Positions 58,449-64,000 of a stretch of DNA of 64,000 bases are shown piece by piece (positions within the stretch are counted from its first letter, which is position 1; each line of letters begins with the position of its first letter). This stretch comes from Chaenocephalus aceratus. Lineage: Eukaryota > Chordata > Actinopteri > Perciformes > Channichthyidae. The position numbers and the translations under genes are program-made. The DNA lies in assembly GCA_023974075.1 (NCBI GenBank), contig CM043792.1:23212014-23276013 (forward strand), in the 5' to 3' direction. The notes under the pieces were generated by a model, which had not been told where the DNA came from, ran no database searches, and saw only the letters and a program-made list of their open reading frames with translations.

Positions 58449-59935
58449 CAGGGGTGGGCAATTATTTTTCCCAGGGGGCCAAATGAGCAACTGAAAATAT
58501 TTTGGAGGGCCGGGCCAAAATGCCGAACTCAATTATGCATAATATACATTTTATTTCTATATAAAAAGCAGTAAATGGCATTGTTTTGACCGCTGGTAAG
58601 AGTGTATGTTATTATTTGGCAATTAAAAGGTGAGATTAGCTTTCAAAAATATCATTTATTCAAATATAATTTCCAAAATGTGAAACATTTGACTCATTTT
58701 CAGTCACATTAATAACAAAGGGCATTTTGAGTTTCATATACTATTGAAACAAGGATTTTCTTAGCTTTCTAAAGACATCACATCATCTTTGTAGCCAAAA
58801 TAAACAAGACATGTCACTGAACTGTGTAACTGTGTAAAGAAAAGTGTCCCAGTTTTCTAGCCTTTTTGACTTGACATGCCTATATTAAACATTTAATGTT
58901 TTCAGAACTGTGCAAAAAAAAAAAAAAAAAATCATCAAGTGTCCCATTTCACTTGTTATATTTCCACATTTTAGTGTTCTTCAGTTCTTTTTTTTCATTC
59001 AGTGTGAGAAATCCAGTCTCTGTTGAGCTTTAACAAGTCCATCAAAGTCAGGTTGAATGTCTGAGGTGGAGATGCGAAGCACAGCTGACAGATGTTCATC
59101 AGTGAGAGAGGATCTGTACCTGGATTTGGTAAACTTCATGACTGAGAATGTCTGTTCACATGTGTAGGTGGATCCAAAGAGAACCAACATCTTCTGAGCA
59201 TGTCTACTCATGTTTGGAAAGTTCTCCTCCTTGAGAGCAGAGTAGAACTCTAGCAGTGATGCTGACTTAAAGTGCTCTTTCAGTAGTGAATCAGACTGCA
59301 GGTCAATGAGTTCAAGCTGAACCTCAGTGGGTGCACGATCAACACTGCAGGTAAAGGGAGAGGAAACCAGCTGCATTTCACCCTCAACCTTTTTGAAATC
59401 TGGAAAACGCCTTGAAAATTCATCATGCAGTGCTCCTAACATGGATGAGTACCTGTGCCGGTGATCAGCTGATGGTTTGACTTCTTTCAGGGTTTTCATG
59501 TGTTCCAGATTGTTGCTGCCTAGTTGCCTTGAAATTAATTGCAACTTTGTCATGAAGGCTTTCACATGGCTCTGCATTTCATGAGCAACAAGGCCCTTGC
59601 CCTGCAGTTGTGTGTTCAGTGCATTCATCATTGCAGTCACATCAACAGCAAATGTTAAATCTGCCATCTAGTCCTTATCAGACAGCTCTGGAATGGTTTT
59701 GCCTTTCATCTCACAAAACTCTTTTATCTCTGATTTCAGAACCCAAAACCTTTTCAGCACTTTGCCCAGGCTGAGCTATCTGACAGCTGTGTGGTACCTG
59801 ACATCCCCATGTTCGCTCTCTTCGCTCTCCTCCAACAGTGAAACAAACTGCCTGTGCATATTTGTGAGATGTTTATCCGTCATGTACTCCCCTTCTGCTT
59901 CAGTCAAGGTTTCAGTGTAAATATCTAGAGCCTAC
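58449..59935 (-). mobile_element. hAT element, truncated at one end
   Basis: The left end CAGGGGTGGGCAATTATTTTT is a Charlie-type hAT terminus. The gggccaaatgagcaac and ggagggccgggcc sequence next to it is typical of the type. No matching right end or 8-bp duplication is present. Near 59935 the element gives way to sequence resembling a GTPase 3' flank. The deletion also removed almost all of the 5' LTR into which the element had inserted. Confidence 0.75.
58999..59900 (-). pseudogene. C-terminal part of a hAT transposase
   Basis: The main frame (59667-58999, 222 codons) runs MADLTFAVDVTAMMNALN, then LGALHDEFSRRFPDF, a PFTCSVD segment and LIDLQSDSLLKEHF. It ends with the hAT dimerisation region LVLFGSTYTCEQTFSVMKF followed by SSLTDEHLSAVLRIS. 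It is of the same GTF2IRD2-like group as the transposase at 44026-45704 but clearly a different family. A TAG interrupts the frame just before the first Met; upstream pieces are in disturbed frames, and the N-terminus is missing. Confidence 0.8.
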
Positions 59936-59999
59936 AGGATTAAAATTCATGATCATCAAAAACACAATTGGGGATTAAAAAAACAAATAAAGGCGTGTC

Positions 60000-60385
60000 T
60001 TGTTTTTTCATTCATATAGGATAAATAGAGAGATCTAGATGATGGCTGATCTGGTTTCTTGTTATTTACTTTTTTTCATCCACACCGATTCTTAATGCAT
60101 ACATGTATTTGATGTGGTATACACTCCAAAAAATACATACAATTCACTTGTATTGTTCATGTTCTTGTTAAAAAGATCTATCTGCTCTAGGTTTTTAATA
60201 ACATACATTTCTATTGTTAGATAAACAAATAATTTTCCATTTGGCCTTCTTCCTGACAAACAGGTTCAGTACTAGGGTGCAGCTTTTTTAATTTATGATG
60301 AGTGGCCTAGTAATGGAGTCAGTATGCTTTTTAATGTCACCAACGTGCTACTTACTGATTGGTCCCAAAGTGTACCATTATAGAG
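60000..60385 (+). other. Orphan 3' UTR piece of a GTPase copy
   Basis: This aligns in the same orientation with about 570-975 and 54390-54730 (attcttaatgcatacatgtatttg, gatctatctgctctagg, cttactgattggtcccaaagtgta). No coding exon lies upstream of it. It therefore looks like the last remains of a further GTPase copy lost between B and C, or of a local duplication. Confidence 0.6.
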
Positions 60386-60745
60386 ACCTCGTGTAGTGTT
60401 TGAGAATTGAAGAGTTGTTTCACATTTTAAACTTCTTAATTCTACCCTATGAGGTTAGAATTATACAAACACTTGACATAAAAATACCCGCATGATTAGA
60501 GAAAAGGACAACTTTAACAGGGAATAGGATAAGGGTTTACATTTCAGACACAAATGCAGTTCAAATTGCATTAAAATAACACATGATTAATTTAGTGTGG
60601 GAGGAGTAACGTTCTGCACCTATCAGCGGAAACAAAAATACTTTAAATTTCGTTTTCCAGGTTGGGTTGGGCAGTTATTGGTATACTAAGCGAGAGACTC
60701 CTTTAACCTGCTTTTGGCTTCATATCAACAGGCTGTACGCTACGG
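60386..60745 (+). promoter_or_regulatory. Promoter region and non-coding first exon of GTPase copy C
   Basis: The first half is shared with 9665-9822. The exon ends at the donor ACGG|gtaagc (60745/60746) as in copy B. Coding begins in the next exon, after the acceptor at 61957-61958 (ttccag|TTGC). The transcription start is not determined. Confidence 0.55.
60648..60657 (-). promoter_or_regulatory. Interferon-stimulated response element-like motif
   Basis: The minus strand reads GAAAACGAAA, an exact match to the GAAANNGAAA core bound by IRF/ISGF3 factors. It lies about 90 bases upstream of the first-exon donor of copy C, a position typical of interferon-induced genes. A 10-base match is weak evidence alone; location gives it some weight. 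Confidence 0.45.
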
Positions 60746-60787
60746 GTAAGCTTTTGAACGATTCATATTCTTTTGTTCTATTGTTAG

Positions 60788-61740
60788 CTTTGTTCTATAT
60801 TATCCTCCTGGGACCCAGCCCATTGAAAATGTCCACTGTAGTGGACATTTTGTTAACATGCATCTCCTTTTACTCTTTTGAGCTACTCTATCAATCCCTG
60901 ATGTGCTGTACAGAGGACATCCTGGTCTTTCCAGTGATATGTCATTGGTTAAAAATGCATGCTGGGAAGTTCCTCTTTCTTTTCATCCAAAATGGCTGGC
61001 ATACGAAAAACAAAATTGTATAGAAGCAGGAGGTCAATTGGGACAATTGTTAAATAATTGTCATTTGTACCATGAAAATCATATATGTTCTTGTTTATTA
61101 ACATGTGAGGAACTATATAATTAGTTCTGAAAGCAATTAAATAATTCAAGTTTTCAAATAACAGCCCTTTTATAAATGTCCATTCTAGTGGACGTCAGGA
61201 CTATCTTCATGGACTTTATGACTCAATATTGTTGCAGGAGACGGAACTGAAGCACACATTTTCTGTACCAGATAGTTCAGGGAGATTAAGATTTTGAGCT
61301 CTCAGATGATGAGAGAGATGAGGCTTTCACACCTGGGATAGAAGAGGGTCAAGAAGAAGGGGGGGAAAGATGCAGGATGCTCCATGAGCGCACAGATAGA
61401 TACATAGAGACAGATAGGGACGAGCTGCGGGCCATGTCTTATTAATTATTATATTATAATGTCTTATTGTTGTTTTTATTTTAAGTGGAGCCATGAAAAA
61501 TGAGAATTGCCTCAGGAATGCAAGCTTTGTTTCTATGAGCTTGGTCAAATGGAGACAACATCCATAAACTAGTCAAGATGACCCTACAGCCCGTGCTGAC
61601 TGGAGTCCAATGAGGTACTTTCCTAGGACATTGACTACAAAGTCTTTGAAGATCTGGAAAGATTCACCAAAAACTTGAAAAACTTGAAAGCTCATGTTAC
61701 TGTTGGGGTGTAGATGAATGCAAATAGCAGGTAAGTAAAC
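60788..61740. mobile_element. Unclassified insertion in intron 1 of copy C
   Basis: Intron 1 of copies B and C matches on both sides (gttctatatta at 46170 and 60792; cttcatat-aacacttt at 46568 and 61831). Copy C has extra sequence after atta, starting tcctcctgggacccagccc. A dyad tccactgtagtggac (60832) and a related tccattctagtggac (61178) lie inside. Insertion at a TTA(A) site suggests a piggyBac-like source, but no transposase is recognisable. Confidence 0.35.
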
Positions 61741-61973
61741 AGTTTGCAAGCTGTCCTATAAATGAATTTCTGAAATTTGTACTCAGTTATTTGTACTTCT
61801 CTTGTGATCTCACAAATATGTCCTAAATGCTTCATATAAACACTTTAATTAGGCTGCCATTATCACTTTAATAACCCTTTCTTTTTCTATTAAAATATCA
61901 AAACTCACAAGTAGTTAATTATTGTGTTGATTAAAACAATTATTTGTTTACTTTCCAGTTGCTATTCTTAATC

Positions 61974-63825
61974 ATGGATGATTTTGTTCGCAACAAATTA
62001 ACTGAATGGAATCTCAACGAATGGATACAAACATTTAAAGGTAAAGTATTCCCATACTTTTTGTTGGGCAAAAATAATATACAAAGTCGATATGACCTTC
62101 CAATACTGAAATATCTTAGCATCTACTTGAAGACACATAAACTGCCTCAACATCGTTACTCAGTAACTTTCTAACATATCGCTGACATACTAAACAATCA
62201 TAAAGACTTCATCTTCACACAGAGAAGAAACTATTATATATTAACTTCAGAGTAACTTACTTTCTGTAGCATCTTTTCAGCAACACTGAAATCAAGACTG
62301 AAAATAATAACAAAATATTACCAATATGAATTCAGTTATGAGGCTGTAATGCTCTTTAAAACATATTTTCAACACCTGAACTCACATTTCACTCCATGCG
62401 AAATACACATTTACAGAAATGTGCAATTGGTTGACATTTCTTAATTTACATTTTTGTTTACAGATCAGGGCGTTGACAAGGAAAGTCTTTACTGTCTGGA
62501 AGATCAAGAAATTGTTGCCTTGATCCCATTTGTGGGACCACGGTCAAAATTCAAAAAGAGACTCAGGTTGTTAAAGGTAATGTCTGCATTTGTATTATTT
62601 GGTCTCATTCATCTCAATAAATGTACAACATCTACATACAAAGGAGTATAATATATCTTGTTGACTTTACTATAATTTTATAAAAGTTCTTTACTATTAT
62701 GGACTTGAGACTATTTTCTTTTCTAACTAGGAGGAACAAAAAACAACAGATCCGGAAACATCTGAATCTTCTGTTGAAGTTAGTTGAATGCAGTTTAATT
62801 CACTTTTTGTATTGTCATTGTCTGTTCAACATTTTACATGGCCACCAAGTGTATTTATTTTTATTCAGAATGTAAATAGAAGGAAGCTGTTTCTGCTCAG
62901 GTAATGATAACTTTAAATGGACCATGCTTGTTATCATTGAACTTGACTCAATCCTTCACGCATTGATATTTGAAGCGTCCTGAGACAAAGTCACCTGTAA
63001 CTGAAGAACTGTGAACTGTTTAATTTGTTCACAGTTCTGTTCATTCAGTAAAAAGGATGCTGAATGTGATCACTTGATAGCCATTTTTGAAGTATAAATT
63101 ATTTTGCATAGAGTTTTGAATGGGAAATTAAATGCAAATGGAGGTGTGTGTGAATTATGACGGCGTGTGTTCAAGCCTGTAGCACCCTGTGAGAGGACAA
63201 AGAGTCAAATTTGCATGTTCATCCTCAGGTTCGTCCGTCCACCAGCAAAACAAATGATAAAGGTGAGATACAAAGTGTCTTATGGATTATATGCAGTTTT
63301 ATTTATATTTTATAAAAAATAATAAACCTGCTTTATCCAAACAATGTTGAGACACATTTTTTATTTTTTCAAAAAAACAGGAAAGAGGAGGTCGGATCTC
63401 CAGGGTGAGTCCAGCCAATCACCAGCCAGAAAACAACCACGTGTGGATATAGTTACACAAAGAGGTATTTATATTACTTTCCAAACTAATAGTAAGTAGG
63501 GTTAATAGGTATAATATGTTTAATATTTTAATATTTTATCAAAATAACTTACATATATGTAGCAACACAGGTCTTATTAAGTTATAATGGCCTGAAACTG
63601 GAAGATACTTGCCATAGCATATATGATGAAAATGATACTCTCAGGTATTCTTGATTGCTTAATTGGGAATACATCTCAATGGATATACTGGTTATTGGTT
63701 CCTGCTGAATAGTTCTTTACTTTTACTCTTACAGAAAAAGTCATTCTGTCTGATGTGAAAAAAATCATGACAGGTGTCGATCAGCAACTACCTGACCAAG
63801 ACGACAAGCTCAACAGGTTCCTGAA
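61974..63825 (+). CDS. SLIP-GC-like GTPase copy C, first six coding exons
   Basis: Exons 61974-62040, 62464-62576, 62731-62778, 63229-63262, 63381-63464 and 63735-63825 correspond one to one with exons 1-6 of copy B, with the same phases. The P-loop exon would lie just past the window. The peptide starts MDDFVRNKLTEWNLNEWIQTF and shows the SAM-domain pattern LYCLEDQEIVALIPFVG, then the basic GKRRSDLQGE stretch. Exon 5 lacks one codon and exon 6 gains one relative to B, both in frame. No stop or splice defect is visible, so this is a live gene candidate. Its protein differs sharply from B in these exons although the introns are nearly the same. Confidence 0.85.
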
Positions 63826-64000
63826 GTAAGTATTAGTGTTCTCGAGCAAGAGGAAAGAGTTTAAAGAGACCATAGTAACAAGTCGTAATTATACAGCACT
63901 GAGGACACTGTTGTGATTTGTGAAAGTCCAAAAATGTGTCTGACGATAGTATTATGCTTAAATAGTATGTTCGTACATGCAGATGGATCTTTTCATGATT

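Overview
The window is vertebrate, almost certainly teleost fish, nuclear DNA. Coding sequence is split into short exons with GT/AG introns. The spacers are full of repeat families typical of bony fish: a DIRS1-like element, an L2-like LINE, many hAT and PIF/Harbinger elements, long (TCTA)n, (GT)n and (CT)n tracts, and a Gypsy-like LTR element. There are no bacterial-style operons, and most long open frames are transposon-derived or come from microsatellites.

Two host gene families are recognisable. The first is a tandem array of GTPases of the nuclear GTPase SLIP-GC (NUGGC)-like, dynamin-superfamily type with an N-terminal SAM domain. A 3' UTR-like remnant of an upstream copy (A) lies at 283-1035. 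Copy B is complete: 20 coding exons, 46710-53072, 780 codons plus stop. An orphan 3' UTR piece lies at about 60000-60385. The first six coding exons of copy C (61974-63825) run up to the window edge. The second is a PH + FYVE phafin (PLEKHF)-like gene in two coding exons at 30686-32702.

Layout: 1628-6462, a DIRS1-like tyrosine-recombinase retrotransposon (broken gag, long RT/RNase H frame, internally deleted recombinase, inverted terminal repeats). 7157-9242, two head-to-tail copies of a 1.04-kb TIR element. 9665-9822, sequence matching the upstream region of copy C. 9823-38937, a 29-kb block bounded by 160-bp inverted repeats and made of nested and inverted duplications; the phafin gene, a LINE/tyrosine-recombinase chimera and several precisely delimited DNA transposons lie inside it. 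38938-46694, the non-coding first exon and first intron of copy B, the intron enlarged by a 7.1-kb hAT-within-hAT insertion. 46695-54800, copy B. 55402-58446, a gag-protease LTR element that has acquired a ZRANB2-like double zinc finger in place of pol. 58449-59935, a truncated hAT. 60385 to the end, promoter and 5' half of copy C.

The most notable observations: (1) the ZRANB2-like host-gene capture in the LTR element; (2) copies B and C differ in their first six coding exons almost only at amino-acid-changing sites, while adjoining introns are nearly identical, as expected under diversifying selection; (3) an interferon-response-like motif upstream of copy C, with no match in the sequence now next to copy B's first exon, where the 29-kb block ends. 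All alignments here were done by eye; boundaries without a stated target-site duplication are approximate.
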